From Streptomyces sparsogenes (GTDB lineage: Bacteria; Actinomycetota; Actinomycetes; Streptomycetales; Streptomycetaceae), in NCBI RefSeq assembly GCF_001704635.1, contig NZ_MAXF01000110.1, forward strand, positions 62,001-126,000: 64,000 bases of DNA, written 5' to 3'. Under the pieces are notes generated by a model. It ran no database searches. It worked only from the letters and a program-made list of their open reading frames with translations, and was not told the origin of the DNA. Below are positions 40,616-52,097 of this stretch, piece by piece (position 1 is the stretch's first letter; every line of letters starts with the position of its first letter). The translations under genes were made by a program, and so were the position numbers.

Positions 40616-41509
40616 TCACTCGTATCGGTGACCGGCCGCCCCCGCCCCCGACCCCGCCCCGTCACCCGCCGGCAGGCCGGCGAGCCGGGCGTACCACGCG
40701 GAGGTGGCCACCAGCTGGCCGATCGCGAGGCCCGCCACCACGATCAGGAACATCACGATGAGCCAGGACAGCAGCGTGAACACGGGACCGAGGGGGCCGA
40801 AGTCGCCGAGGCTGCGGTTCATGGCGAAGGGCATGAGCAGACGGGAGGCGTAGCCCAGCAGCACGGTGCCGGTGCCCGCGAGGACCGCGCCGGGGAGCAG
40901 GAGCAGCCAGTCGACCCGGCCGCCCAGCAGGAGGTGCTGGGTCCACCACCACAGCAGGACGGCCGACAGCAGGGAGAACACGAGCCCCGAGACGATCCCG
41001 GTGCCGAAGCCCCTGCGCAGCGGCGCCTGTACGAGCAGCACCGCCAGCCACACCAGCAGCCACAGCAGCCAGCGCCACGCCGCCACGCGGAGGCCCGCCC
41101 TGGGCAGTTTCCAGCACCGCTCGCAGACCGCTTGCAGGGCGCGGCTGAAGGCCGTCGCCGACACCAGCGCCACCACGATGCCCACGGCACCCGACGGGGT
41201 CCTGGCGGTGCCGGACGCGGCGAGGGCCCGGCGCACCTCGTCCAGCGCTTCGCCACGCACGCCCACGACGGAGCGCACGGAGTCCGTCAGCAGGCCCTTC
41301 AGCCCCTGGGGGGCGAACGCGGACACCGCCATCAGCAGCGGCAGGGCCGTCAGGAACGCCTGGGCGGCCAGCCGCATGGCGGCCTCCACGGTGTTCACCG
41401 CCAGGAGCCGTTCGGCCAGCCCGGCGACCGCTGGCGAGCGCGCCGCGGCCAGGACACTCCGTGCTCTGCCGAACCGGGGTGGCCGGTGTTCGTCTCCGCC
41501 GGAACTCAC
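40616..41509 (-). CDS. YihY/BrkB-family inner membrane protein
   Basis: 297 residues with about six hydrophobic segments (AFLTALPLLMAVSAFAP, VGIVVALVSATAFSRALQAV, WLLWLLVWLAVLLVQAPL, GLVFSLLSAVLLWWWTQHLL, LLLLPGAVLAGTGTVLLGYA, LLSWLIVMFLIVVAGLAIGQ), the pattern of YihY/BrkB. Function is not established. GTG start (41509-41507) overlaps a TGA in the preceding frame (GTGA), suggesting coupling to the upstream membrane protein if that gene ends there. Confidence 0.8.
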   Translation of the reverse strand: MSSGGDEHRPPRFGRARSVLAAARSPAVAGLAERLLAVNTVEAAMRLAAQAFLTALPLLMAVSAFAPQGLKGLLTDSVRSVVGVRGEALDEVRRALAASGTARTPSGAVGIVVALVSATAFSRALQAVCERCWKLPRAGLRVAAWRWLLWLLVWLAVLLVQAPLRRGFGTGIVSGLVFSLLSAVLLWWWTQHLLLGGRVDWLLLLPGAVLAGTGTVLLGYASRLLMPFAMNRSLGDFGPLGPVFTLLSWLIVMFLIVVAGLAIGQLVATSAWYARLAGLPAGDGAGSGAGAAGHRYE

Positions 41510-42977
41510 CGCCTGCCTCCTGCGTTCCAGGCTGCCACCTCGGACGGTCGGGCCGGTTCACCGCTGCCGCCGCCACCGATAAGGGGCTCTCCGCCACCGA
41601 TAAGGGGCTCTCGTGACGTTCGCCCGCCGCCGACGCGAGGATGCCGAGCAGCGCCAGGACGAGGACGACCACGCCCAGCACGAGCGCCACGGACGCCGGG
41701 GTGGGGTGGTTCCACAGGACGAGGGCGAGCGCGCCGCCGGTGATGACGACCCCGGTGGTCCAGGCGCGGTGGGCGTCCAGCCAGCGGCCCGTACCACCCG
41801 TGCGCGCACCGGTGCGGGCCAGCGCCCGGCCGGTGGCGCCGGTGGCGCGGGCGGCCCCCGAGCGCACGGCGCGGGCGCCGCGCCCGGGGCCGTACAGATA
41901 GCCGGACACCACGGTGATCACCGCGATGACCAGGATCGTGCGGGTGGACTCGCGCAGGAAGCGTACGAAGGTGTCGTAGATGGTGGCGGCGGCGTCGGCG
42001 GGCAGCGTGGTGGGCGGGACGGAGCCCAGATAGACCTGGCGCATGACGGCGAGGCCGACGAGCAGCACCAGCATCATCACCGCGACGCCCACGCCGACGC
42101 TCATCAGCGCCACCCGGTGCGCGGGGGCCGTCCACACGGCGAGCGCGGCGAGCACGATCGCGGCGACCGGCAGCCACAGGCCCAGCACATCGAGCAGCCG
42201 CATGGCGTTCTGCGCCTTGTCGAGCTTCTCGACCCGCAGCAGCGGGACCGTACGCTCCACGGTGGGGATCTTCGCGGCCTTCTCGTAGCCCGCCTGCACC
42301 AGCCGGCGCTTGACGTTGTCGATGAGGGTGCCGATGTCCAGGACGACGGTGTTCCCCCTGGCCTGGACGGCGCTGGGCCCCTCACCGGTGAGGACCTTCA
42401 CCACGGCGGCGTGTGCCCGGCGGTTGGCGGCGGTCCACACCTGGGCGAACTGGTCGCTGCGCACCACCTTGGCCACCACGTCGTGCACGCCCGTGGTCAG
42501 GGCGGTCTTCAGCGGCCCGGTCAGCAGCCGGGCGCTGTCGGCCACCCGGGGCGGGGCGCCGACCCGGTCGAGGGCCCTGGAGAGGGCGGCGGTGAGACCG
42601 GCCACGTCCACGTTGTCGACCACGCGCTTGGTGAGCCGGTCGGTCACCGCGTTCTGCACGGCGGGTTCGGAGGCCAGCGGGGCCACGGTCTGCACGTACC
42701 GGTCGGTGTCGGCGACCTCCTCGTGCGTCCAGGTGGCCACCACGGCGAGCGGGGCGAGCAGCACGGCCAGCACCAGCAGCACCGACGCGGCGGCGTAGCG
42801 CAGCCGGCGGTGGCGGACGGCCGCCGCCTTGCGCAGCCGTTCGTACTCCTGGCGCTCGACGGCGTTCAGTGGCGGCTGTGAGGGAACCCCGGAGGGAGAG
42901 CCGGAGGGAGGTTCCGAGGGAGATCCGGACGGGGGTTCCGAGGGAGGTTCCGAGGGGGGAGTGCCCGAGGAATCCAT
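41506..42977 (-). CDS. Large integral membrane protein, C-terminus uncertain (probable frameshift)
   Basis: From ATG 42977 (GAAGGAGG 6 nt upstream) it has a Pro/Ser/Gly-rich N-terminal tail, a membrane helix (YAAASVLLVLAVLLAPLAVV), a ~190-residue extracytoplasmic part (VQNAVTDRLTKRVVDNVDVA), then several membrane helices (WLPVAAIVLAALAVWTAP, VGVAVMMLVLLVGLAVM, ILVIAVITVVSGYLYG, VALVLGVVVLVLALLGILAS). After that the frame stays open to 40662, antiparallel to nothing but overlapping the whole YihY gene in another frame and using two TTA codons. A neighbouring frame reads REPLIGGGEPLIGGGGSGEP and stops at 41506, exactly coupled to YihY. I therefore end it there and infer a frameshift near 41620. 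Function unknown. Confidence 0.55.
41571..41612. repeat. 21-bp tandem duplication
   Basis: CGCCACCGATAAGGGGCTCT plus C occurs twice in tandem (41571-41591 and 41592-41612). It lies at the 3' end of the membrane protein gene where the frame becomes ambiguous. In one frame each copy carries a TTA (bldA) codon; in the coupled frame it codes for EPLIGGG twice. Confidence 0.85.
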
Positions 42978-43066
42978 GAGGTCCTCCTTCGCCTGGTCCT
43001 CATGGTGAGCAAAGGCACAGTTGATCGCCACGCGAGCCCCCTGTGCGGCGGCCCATGTATTAGGGT

Positions 43067-43084
43067 TATCTTGACATCGAGATA
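43067..43084. promoter_or_regulatory. Palindrome in the acnA control region
   Basis: TATCTTGACATCGAGATA, 7/9 bases symmetric. It contains TTGACA (43071-43076), a -35-like hexamer in acnA orientation, but no good -10 follows at 17-18 bp. It lies between divergent acnA and the membrane protein gene. I cannot name the cognate regulator. Confidence 0.4.
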
Positions 43085-43112
43085 TCCGCCGGAAGGCGCA
43101 CCGCGGCCGCAC

Positions 43113-43131
43113 TGGTAAGGCTTGCCTAAGT
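43113..43131. promoter_or_regulatory. Iron-box-like site (DmdR/IdeR type) upstream of acnA
   Basis: The - strand reads ACTTAGGCAAGCCTTACCA, close to the actinobacterial iron-box consensus TTAGGTTAGGCTAACCTAA (about 12 of 16 core bases by eye). It is 85 bp before the acnA start. Aconitase carries a 4Fe-4S cluster, so iron-dependent control would make sense; binding is not shown by sequence alone. Confidence 0.45.
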
Positions 43132-43215
43132 AAGTCTGGCCTTAGCTGATGGGCGAGGGCATGTGACGGCAGGATTGCGGTAGTACGCGCGAGATCATGC
43201 ATGAAGGAGACAGTC

Positions 43216-45933
<2,718 letters not shown>

Positions 45934-45952
45934 CCCCCAGCGGTCACCCGTA

Positions 45953-45993
45953 CGGACGGGCCGCACCCCCGGCGCGGGGGTGCGGCCCGTCCG
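45953..45993. terminator. Rho-independent-like terminator after acnA
   Basis: 18-bp perfect stem (CGGACGGGCCGCACCCCC, 45953-45970, with its complement 45976-45993) and a 5-nt loop GGCGC, starting 20 nt after the acnA stop. It has no T-tract, as usual in Streptomyces. It also faces the end of the convergent phosphotransferase gene. Confidence 0.85.
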
Positions 45994-46030
45994 CGTGTCC
46001 CCGGCGCGCGGGTGGCCCGTCCGCGTGCGG

Positions 46031-46969
46031 TCAGGGGCTCCGCAGCGCGCGGGCGATCGCGGCCCGCACCGGATCGACCGCCCGCGCGCCGCCGGCCACC
46101 GCCCACAGCGTGTTCTGCAGCACGCGCCCGAGCGTCCAGGCCCGCGCCCGCCGCCGGTCCAGCCCCAGCACCTCGGTCATCACATCGAAGCGGCGGCGCA
46201 CCGCGCGCGGCACGTCCCCGGTCGCGGTGATGTCGTCCCAGCGGTTGTACAGGGCCGGGAAGAGTTCGAAGCCCGGGTCGCCCACCAGCGGTTTGGGGTC
46301 GATGGCCAGCCACGGGCCCCGGCCGTCGGCGTCGGGGGCGGGCGGGGCCAGGACGTTGTCGTAGTGCAGATCCCAGTGCAGCAGCCGGTCGCCGGGCTCC
46401 CCGGCCACCTCCCGCACGGCGGCCGCGCAGTCACGGACCAGGCGGGCGTCCTCCGGGGCGCCGAGCGCGGCCACCGCCCCAGGCACCCGGTCGAGCATCG
46501 CCGCGGCGATGTCCGCGAGGTGCCGCAGGCCTGGCGGGGCCGGGGCCTCGCCAAGGCGGGCCAGCAGCCCGGCCAGGACCTCGACGGCGGCCGTGTCGTC
46601 GGGGACGGCGGACAGCGAGCGGGCGGGGTCAAGACGCTCCAGCAGCATCGCCCCGCCGGCCGGCTCGTCCCGCAGCAGGCGGACCGCGCCCAGCCCGCCC
46701 CACGCCCGCAGCGCGGCGGGCTCGTCCACGGTCTCCTCGGTGACCAGCTGCACCTTGAGCACGGCCGGACCGTCGCCGCCCGCGCCCGTCACCGGCAGCA
46801 CGAGGGCGCACGCACCGTGCATCGGCGGCCCGTCCGGGCGCAGCTCCCACCGGTCCAGGTACCCGGCGACCAGCCCCGGCAGCGCCGCGACCCAGGCGCG
46901 CCCGGCGGCCCCCTCGTACCTGCTCTGCGAGGCGGCCAGCGCCTCGGGTACCTCAATTCTCACGGTCAC
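46031..46969 (-). CDS. Aminoglycoside phosphotransferase (APH)-family protein
   Basis: 312 residues with a protein-kinase-like APH fold: VLKVQLVTEETVDEPAALRA (ATP-site Lys), catalytic loop RLLHWDLHYDNVLAPP (Asp base), and metal-binding WLAIDPKPLVGDPGFELFPA. The last motif is typical of the streptomycin/hydroxyurea 6-kinase-like subgroup. Homologues are common in Streptomyces and often have no demonstrated drug substrate, so resistance should not be assumed. GTG 46969 is chosen (GAGGGG upstream); it follows the GNAT gene by 19 nt. Confidence 0.8.
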   Translation of the reverse strand: MTVRIEVPEALAASQSRYEGAAGRAWVAALPGLVAGYLDRWELRPDGPPMHGACALVLPVTGAGGDGPAVLKVQLVTEETVDEPAALRAWGGLGAVRLLRDEPAGGAMLLERLDPARSLSAVPDDTAAVEVLAGLLARLGEAPAPPGLRHLADIAAAMLDRVPGAVAALGAPEDARLVRDCAAAVREVAGEPGDRLLHWDLHYDNVLAPPAPDADGRGPWLAIDPKPLVGDPGFELFPALYNRWDDITATGDVPRAVRRRFDVMTEVLGLDRRRARAWTLGRVLQNTLWAVAGGARAVDPVRAAIARALRSP

Positions 46970-46988
46970 AGGAAGGTACCCCTCACCC

Positions 46989-47876
46989 TCACAGGAATGT
47001 ACTGGACGGGATGTACGGGGCCGGGGGCCGCATCCCGCGCAGGCACACATAGCCCCTGGTGGACAGCTCGAGACCGGCCGCCAGGCCCACGTCCACCGCC
47101 CACTCCTGCTCGGCCGTCAGGCTCGGGACCCGGGCCTCGGTGCCCTCGGGGAGGCTGAGCAGCGCGGCGGTCAGCAGCCGCTTCGCCAGCCGCCGCGAGG
47201 TCGCGGCCAGCAGCTCCACCTTGCCGTCGTCGCCGACGTAGCAGTAGCCGCTGCCCGCCAGGTCGTCCGAGACGAACAGCCGGCGCTGGCGCAGCAGCAG
47301 GTCGTGGTCGGGCCCGTGCGCCCCGCCCCGGGTGCGGCGGTCCACGGAGTCCAGCATGTCCCGCTGCCTGGCCCCGCCCTCGAACACGGCGCCGTCCAGC
47401 GGGGGCAGCCGGTCCTTGGCCACCTTGTCGACGACTCCGCGCATCCGGATGGCCGGGTGCAGGGTGAAGCCCGCGCGCCGGTAGGTGGCGGCCGCGCGCG
47501 GGTCCTCGGAGCCCACGATGATCCCGCGCAGGCAGGCGCGGCCGTACGCGAGCGTCGCGGCCAGCAGCTCCCGCCCGAGGCCGCGCCCCTGCGCCCGCGG
47601 CAGCACCGCCAGCATCGCCAGCCCCCAGGTGCCCTCGCGCCGGGTGGACAGCGCCGCGCCCACCGGCATCCCGGCGTCGTCCACGGCCAGCCAGCAGCCG
47701 CCCGGGTCGGTGCGGGCCAGGTGGCGGTTGCGGCCGTGGGCGAGGGCGACGCGGCGCGGCGGCCACTCGGCGTCGGGCGCGCCGGGGAGGGCGCGGGAGG
47801 CGCCGAAGGCGGCGGCGGACACGGTCCGTACCGCCTCGGCGTCCTCCTCGGTGTCGCGTAGCCGACGGAGGATCAT
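46989..47876 (-). CDS. GNAT-family N-acetyltransferase
   Basis: 295 residues. The N-terminal GNAT domain is visible: GGCWLAVDDAGMPVGAALST, then the acetyl-CoA loop MLAVLPRAQGRGLGRELLAA (motif A) and SEDPRAAATYRRAGFTLHPA (motif B). A ~140-residue C-terminal extension, possibly a second degenerate GNAT half, includes RLFVSDDLAGSGYCYV and VDVGLAAGLELSTRGYVCLR. Substrate unknown. ATG 47876 lies only 6 nt from the divergent sulfotransferase-like frame, and GGAGA overlaps closely, so initiation signals are compressed. Confidence 0.85.
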   Translation of the reverse strand: MILRRLRDTEEDAEAVRTVSAAAFGASRALPGAPDAEWPPRRVALAHGRNRHLARTDPGGCWLAVDDAGMPVGAALSTRREGTWGLAMLAVLPRAQGRGLGRELLAATLAYGRACLRGIIVGSEDPRAAATYRRAGFTLHPAIRMRGVVDKVAKDRLPPLDGAVFEGGARQRDMLDSVDRRTRGGAHGPDHDLLLRQRRLFVSDDLAGSGYCYVGDDGKVELLAATSRRLAKRLLTAALLSLPEGTEARVPSLTAEQEWAVDVGLAAGLELSTRGYVCLRGMRPPAPYIPSSTFL

Positions 47877-47882
47877 GTCTCC

Positions 47883-49079
47883 ATGATGGCGCCCGTGTTG
47901 CCGCCGTCGACACCCTTGCGCCCCGGTCGCACCTGGGCCTTTACTGATCGCTGCCCGGCGGCCCGCGCGCGGCCGCCGCCCCGCCGCCGTACCCCGCGGC
48001 GGGCCAGCACCGGAGGTGGACCCATCAGCACGCGGCCCCTGACGTTCGTCGTCGGCACCGGACGCAGCGGCTCGACGGCGCTCTCGCACGTCCTGAACCT
48101 GCACCCCGGCGTCCTCAGCGTCAACGAGCTCTTCACGTCCCTCGGCGCCGAGCCCCACCGGCACCCGCTGCCCGGGCGGACCTTGGGCGGCGCGGAGTTC
48201 TGGGAGCTGCTCACCCGGCCGAACGAGAGCTTCGACCGGATGATCCGCAGCGGCGTCCCGGCGCCCGAGTTCCTCTACCCCCGGCGCCCCGGGCGCTTCT
48301 CGGCCGGGACCACCGGCATCCCCGCCCTGTGCATGACGGTCCTGCCGCACCTCACCGACGACCCGGACGGGCTCTTCGACGAGCTGGCGCCGCGCGTCTC
48401 GGCGTGGCCCGGCCGCCCTGTCGCCCGCCACTACGGGGCGCTGTTCGAGCTGCTGGCCGACCGGTTCGGCCGCGGCGTGGTCGTCGAGCGCTCGGGCGGC
48501 GCCCTGGCCTGGGTGCCCTGGCTGCGGGAGGCGTTCCCCGGGGCCCGGTTCGTCCATCTGTTCCGGGACGGGCCTGACTGCGCGCTGTCCATGAGCCGCC
48601 ACCCCGGCTTCCGGATGATCCTGCGCACCATGGACGCCAGGGCCGCCTCGGGCGCGGGTCCGCTGACCCGGCTCACCGACGAGCACCTGCGGTCCCTGCC
48701 GCCCGACCTCGCGGGGCTGTTCGCCGAACGGTTCGACCCCGCGCTGCTGCTGGAGGCGCCCGTGCCGGTCGCCCGGTTCGGCGCGATGTGGTCGCGGCTG
48801 ATCACCCGGGGCCTGACCGCGCTCTCCCGGGTCCCGGAGGGGTCCCGGACATCCCTGTCGTACGAGGAGCTGCTCGACGCGCCCCGGCGGGAGCTGACCC
48901 GGCTGGCCGGGTTCATCGGCGTGGAGCCCACCCCGGACTGGCTGGCGGCGGCCGAGGCCACGCTCGACCACGGCCGGCGCGGCGCCTCCCTGCGCCTCCC
49001 CCCGGAGGAGCTGTCGGCCCTCCGGGAGTCCTGCGCCCCGGGTACGGAGGTGCTGCGCGCGGCCATGGCCGGGGCGTAG
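47883..49079 (+). CDS. Sulfotransferase-like protein
   Basis: 398 residues as an open frame. The 5'-PAPS binding loop FVVGTGRSGSTALSHVL is at ~55-70, and the 3'-phosphate segment FVHLFRDGPDCALSMSRHPG at ~220. SYEELLDAPRRELTRLAGFI near the C-terminus is typical of these enzymes, which transfer sulfuryl groups to small molecules or carbohydrates. The first ~48 residues (many Arg/Pro) look non-coding. GGAGGTGG at 48009-48016 suggests initiation near ISTRPL (about 48026), though only an ATC codon is available there; ATG 47883/47886 or GTG 47895 are the standard options. Confidence 0.7.
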   Translation: MMAPVLPPSTPLRPGRTWAFTDRCPAARARPPPRRRTPRRASTGGGPISTRPLTFVVGTGRSGSTALSHVLNLHPGVLSVNELFTSLGAEPHRHPLPGRTLGGAEFWELLTRPNESFDRMIRSGVPAPEFLYPRRPGRFSAGTTGIPALCMTVLPHLTDDPDGLFDELAPRVSAWPGRPVARHYGALFELLADRFGRGVVVERSGGALAWVPWLREAFPGARFVHLFRDGPDCALSMSRHPGFRMILRTMDARAASGAGPLTRLTDEHLRSLPPDLAGLFAERFDPALLLEAPVPVARFGAMWSRLITRGLTALSRVPEGSRTSLSYEELLDAPRRELTRLAGFIGVEPTPDWLAAAEATLDHGRRGASLRLPPEELSALRESCAPGTEVLRAAMAGA

Positions 49080-49204
49080 CGGCGGGTTGCCTCACCGCCG
49101 GTTCGCGCAGGGCGCGCCCGCCCAGGGCGTGTCCGCTGTGAGCGTATTCGCTCAGAGCATGCGGCGATTCCGCGGGCGCCGCCCGGCCGGGCAGAGTCGC
49201 CGCC

Positions 49205-50236
49205 ATGAGACTTCTGCTGCTGGGCGGTACGGAATTCGTGGGGCGGGCCGTGGCCGAGGAGGCGCTGGCACGCGACTGGCAGGTGACGGTGTTCAACCGG
49301 GGGCGGCACGAACCCCCGGCGGGCGTGGCCGCCCTGCGGGGCGACCGGAGCGCCGCGGGCGGCCTGGCGGCCCTGGAGGGGGCCGGCGCGGGGGAGTGGG
49401 ACGTGGTCGTCGACACCTGGACGGGCGCGCCATCCGCCGTGCGGGACGCGGCACGGCTGCTGGCCGGGCGCGCCGGGCACTACGTCTACGTCTCCAGCCG
49501 GTCCGTCTACGCCTACCCCGCCCCGGCCGGGCTCGACGAGGACGGCCCGCTGGTGGAGGCCTCGCCGGACGCGGGCGAGGTCGAGTACGCCGAGGCCAAG
49601 AGGGGCGGCGAGCTGGCGGCCGAGGCGGCGTTCGGGGACCGGGCGCTGCTGGCCCGGGCCGGGCTGATCCTGGGCCCGTACGAGAACGTCGGGCGGCTGC
49701 CGTGGTGGCTGACCCGCATCGCGGGCGCCGCGCGGGGAGGGACCCTGGGCGGCCGGGTCCTGGCACCGGGGCCGCGCGATCTGCCGCTGCAGTACATCGA
49801 CGTACGCGACCTGGCCGCCTGGTTGCTCGACGCGGCCGAGCGCGGGCTCGGCGGCCCGTACAACCTGGTGAGCCCGCCCGGCCACGCGACCTTCGGCGAG
49901 CTGCTGGAGGCGTGCGTGGCCGCCACCGGGTCGGACGCCGAGCTGTGCTGGACGGACCCGGAGACGGTCCTGGCGGCCGGTGTCGAGCCGTGGACCGAGC
50001 TGCCTATCTGGCTGCCGCCGGGGGAGCTCTACGACACGGTGCACCAGAGCGACGTGTCCCGGGCGCTGGCCGCGGGCCTGCGCTGCCGCCCCGTCGCCGA
50101 GACCGTGGCCGCCACCTGGGAGTGGCTGTGCGCGCTTGGCGGCCGGGCGCCCCACCGCCCGGACCGGCCGCCGGTGGGGCTCGACCCGGAGCGGGAGGCG
50201 AGGGTGCTGGCGGCATCGGCGGCCGGGGCGCCGTAG
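49205..50236 (+). CDS. NAD-dependent epimerase/dehydratase family protein (SDR)
   Basis: 343 residues. Rossmann nucleotide loop MRLLLLGGTEFVGRAVAEEA, then WDVVVDTWTG, HYVYVSSRSVYAYPAP (Ser/Tyr region), EVEYAEAKRGGELAAEAAFG (YxxxK-like Tyr and Lys), RAGLILGPYENVGRLPWWLT and LPLQYIDVRDLAAWLLDAAE. This is the extended/atypical SDR group near isoflavone-reductase-like and UDP-glucose-4-epimerase-like proteins. Substrate unknown. It stands alone between the sulfotransferase and a bidirectional terminator. Confidence 0.85.
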   Translation: MRLLLLGGTEFVGRAVAEEALARDWQVTVFNRGRHEPPAGVAALRGDRSAAGGLAALEGAGAGEWDVVVDTWTGAPSAVRDAARLLAGRAGHYVYVSSRSVYAYPAPAGLDEDGPLVEASPDAGEVEYAEAKRGGELAAEAAFGDRALLARAGLILGPYENVGRLPWWLTRIAGAARGGTLGGRVLAPGPRDLPLQYIDVRDLAAWLLDAAERGLGGPYNLVSPPGHATFGELLEACVAATGSDAELCWTDPETVLAAGVEPWTELPIWLPPGELYDTVHQSDVSRALAAGLRCRPVAETVAATWEWLCALGGRAPHRPDRPPVGLDPEREARVLAASAAGAP

Positions 50237-50251
50237 GCACGTTTCCGAGGT

Positions 50252-50303
50252 GGCCCTCCCGATGGCCCCCGGCCGGCGGGGGCTCCCGGCCGGCGGGAGG
50301 GCC
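50252..50303. terminator. Bidirectional terminator hairpin
   Basis: GGCCCTCCCG (50252-50261) pairs with CGGGAGGGCC (50294-50303), with an additional inner GC-rich inverted repeat (GCCCCC/GGGGGC). It sits between the convergent epimerase and carboxymuconolactone-decarboxylase-family genes. Confidence 0.75.
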
Positions 50304-50842
50304 TAGTCCTGTGCGGCAGCGGCCGGCCGGGGCGCGGGGACCGGGCGTACGGGGTGCTTGCTCATGATCGAGATCCGGTTGAACGCATTGATGGTGATCG
50401 CCACCCAGATCACCGCCGAGATCTCGTCGTCGGTCAGCACCGGGCGCGCGACGGCGTAGGCCGCCTCCTGGGCTGCGGCGTCCGCGGGGTTGGTGGTCGC
50501 CTCGGCGAGGGCGAGCGCGGCCCGCTCCCGGGGGGTGAACACCTCCGTGTCGCGCCAGGCCGGCAGCACGCCCAGGCGCTGGGTGGTCTCGCTGGCGCGC
50601 AGCGCGGCCTTGGTGTGGAGGTGGAGGCAGTACGCGCAGCCGTTGATCTGGGACACCCGGAGGTTGACCAGTTCCACGAGGATCCGGTCGAGCCCGGCCT
50701 CGGCGGCGACCGCGCGGACCGCCTCGGCGGTCTGTGCCAGGGCGCCGTAGGCCCGCGGGCTCTGCTTGTCGACGAAGACCCGCTTGCCCCGCCCCTCGGC
50801 GGAGGTCACCTTGTCGACGGAGGTCGCTGCCGCGTCAGTCAC
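50303..50842 (-). CDS. Carboxymuconolactone decarboxylase/AhpD-family protein
   Basis: 179 residues. AhpD-like core: ILVELVNLRVSQINGCAYCL then HLHTKAALRAS with redox CxxC (CAYC) and the proton-relay His, then FTPRERAALALAEATTN and LTDDEISAVIWVAITINAFN. The family includes peroxidase-type and decarboxylase enzymes; the CxxCxxxH motif favours an alkylhydroperoxidase-like antioxidant role. GTG 50842 is preferred because GAAGGAGATCAG precedes it; an ATG at 50875 would be 11 codons upstream. Divergent from pirin. Confidence 0.88.
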   Translation of the reverse strand: MTDAAATSVDKVTSAEGRGKRVFVDKQSPRAYGALAQTAEAVRAVAAEAGLDRILVELVNLRVSQINGCAYCLHLHTKAALRASETTQRLGVLPAWRDTEVFTPRERAALALAEATTNPADAAAQEAAYAVARPVLTDDEISAVIWVAITINAFNRISIMSKHPVRPVPAPRPAAAAQD

Positions 50843-50976
50843 CTGATCTCCTTCACCGGACCGCATGGGCCACACTTCTCGAGAGGTCTCGCACCTCAGC
50901 GAGGTGTGGACCTATCATCCATGATTGTTGAGCATAAAACTATCCCGCACTATCCCGCCCCGGGAGGCGTCGCCCC

Positions 50977-51975
50977 ATGAGCAACACCGAGACCCAGCCC
51001 GCCGTGCAGCGCTGCGGCGCCTCCCCGGACGAGGAGACCGGCGCCCCCCGGGTGGAGGTCCTGACCCCGCGCGACGTCCCGCTGGGCGGCCCGCGCGCGA
51101 TGACGGTACGACGCACCCTGCCACAGCGGGCCCGGACGCTGATCGGCGCCTGGTGTTTCGCGGACCACTACGGGCCCGACGACGTGGCCGCCACGGGCGG
51201 GATGGACGTCGCCCCGCATCCGCACACCGGGCTGCAGACGGTGAGCTGGCTGTTCAGCGGGGAGATCGAGCACCGCGACAGCCTGGGCAGCCACGCCTTC
51301 GTACGCCCCGGCGAGCTGAACCTGATGACCGGCGGCCACGGGATCAGCCACTCCGAGGTCTCCACCCCCCGGACCACGATCCTGCACGGCGTACAGCTGT
51401 GGGTGGCCCTGCCGGAACAGCACCGGCACACCGCCCGCGACTTCCGGCACTACGTCCCGGGCCCCGTCGCCCTGACCGGCACCCCGGCGGGGGACGGGTC
51501 CGCCGGTGAGGCCAGGGTGTTCCTCGGCTCCCTCGCGGGCGACACGTCGCCGGTCCCCACTTTCAGCCCCCTGCTGGGCGCCGAACTCGTCCTGGAGCCG
51601 CACGCCACGGTCGGCCTCGACATCGACCCGGCCTTCGAGCACGGCCTCCTCCTCGACCGCGGCGAGGTCCGCATGGCCGACACCCTCCTGCGCCCCGCCG
51701 AACTCGGCTACCTCGCCCCCGGAAACCGGACCCTGGAGCTGACGAACACCACGGACGCCCCCGCCCGGATGGTGCTGCTCGGCGGGACGCCGTTCGGGGA
51801 GCGGATCGTGATGTGGTGGAACTTCATCGGCCGCGACCACCAGGACATCGCCCAGGCCCGCGAGGACTGGATGACCGGCTCCCGCTTCGGCGAGGTCAAG
51901 GGCTACGACGGTGACCGCCTGCCCGCCCCCGAGCTGCCGAACGCGCCGCTGAAGCCGCGGGGAAATGATCGCTGA
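50977..51975 (+). CDS. Pirin-family protein
   Basis: 332 residues. Bicupin with the iron ligands in the N-terminal cupin: MDVAPHPHTGLQTVSWLFSG, EIEHRDS, and GGHGISHSEVST. Pirins act as quercetinase-like dioxygenases or redox-sensing co-regulators. GGGAGG precedes the ATG. The ~135-bp gap to the divergent AhpD-like gene contains an AT-rich stretch (TTGTTGAGCATAAAACTATC) that should hold the promoter. A divergent pirin/AhpD pair suggests an oxidative-stress theme (inference). Confidence 0.93.
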   Translation: MSNTETQPAVQRCGASPDEETGAPRVEVLTPRDVPLGGPRAMTVRRTLPQRARTLIGAWCFADHYGPDDVAATGGMDVAPHPHTGLQTVSWLFSGEIEHRDSLGSHAFVRPGELNLMTGGHGISHSEVSTPRTTILHGVQLWVALPEQHRHTARDFRHYVPGPVALTGTPAGDGSAGEARVFLGSLAGDTSPVPTFSPLLGAELVLEPHATVGLDIDPAFEHGLLLDRGEVRMADTLLRPAELGYLAPGNRTLELTNTTDAPARMVLLGGTPFGERIVMWWNFIGRDHQDIAQAREDWMTGSRFGEVKGYDGDRLPAPELPNAPLKPRGNDR

Positions 51976-52097
51976 CCTGGACAGACGTAGGGGTGGCAAC
52001 GTCGCAGCCCGGGCGGCCCCGGCTCAGTGACGAAGCCGGCCGCGGCAGGCGGCGGGGAGACGGCGCGCCGCGCGACCCCACGACCCCGGCACGGGCA

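Noticed and set aside
46031..46969. Aminoglycoside resistance determinant
   Set aside because: The fold is right, but the family is broad in Streptomyces and the context (GNAT, acnA) gives no link to an aminoglycoside cluster.
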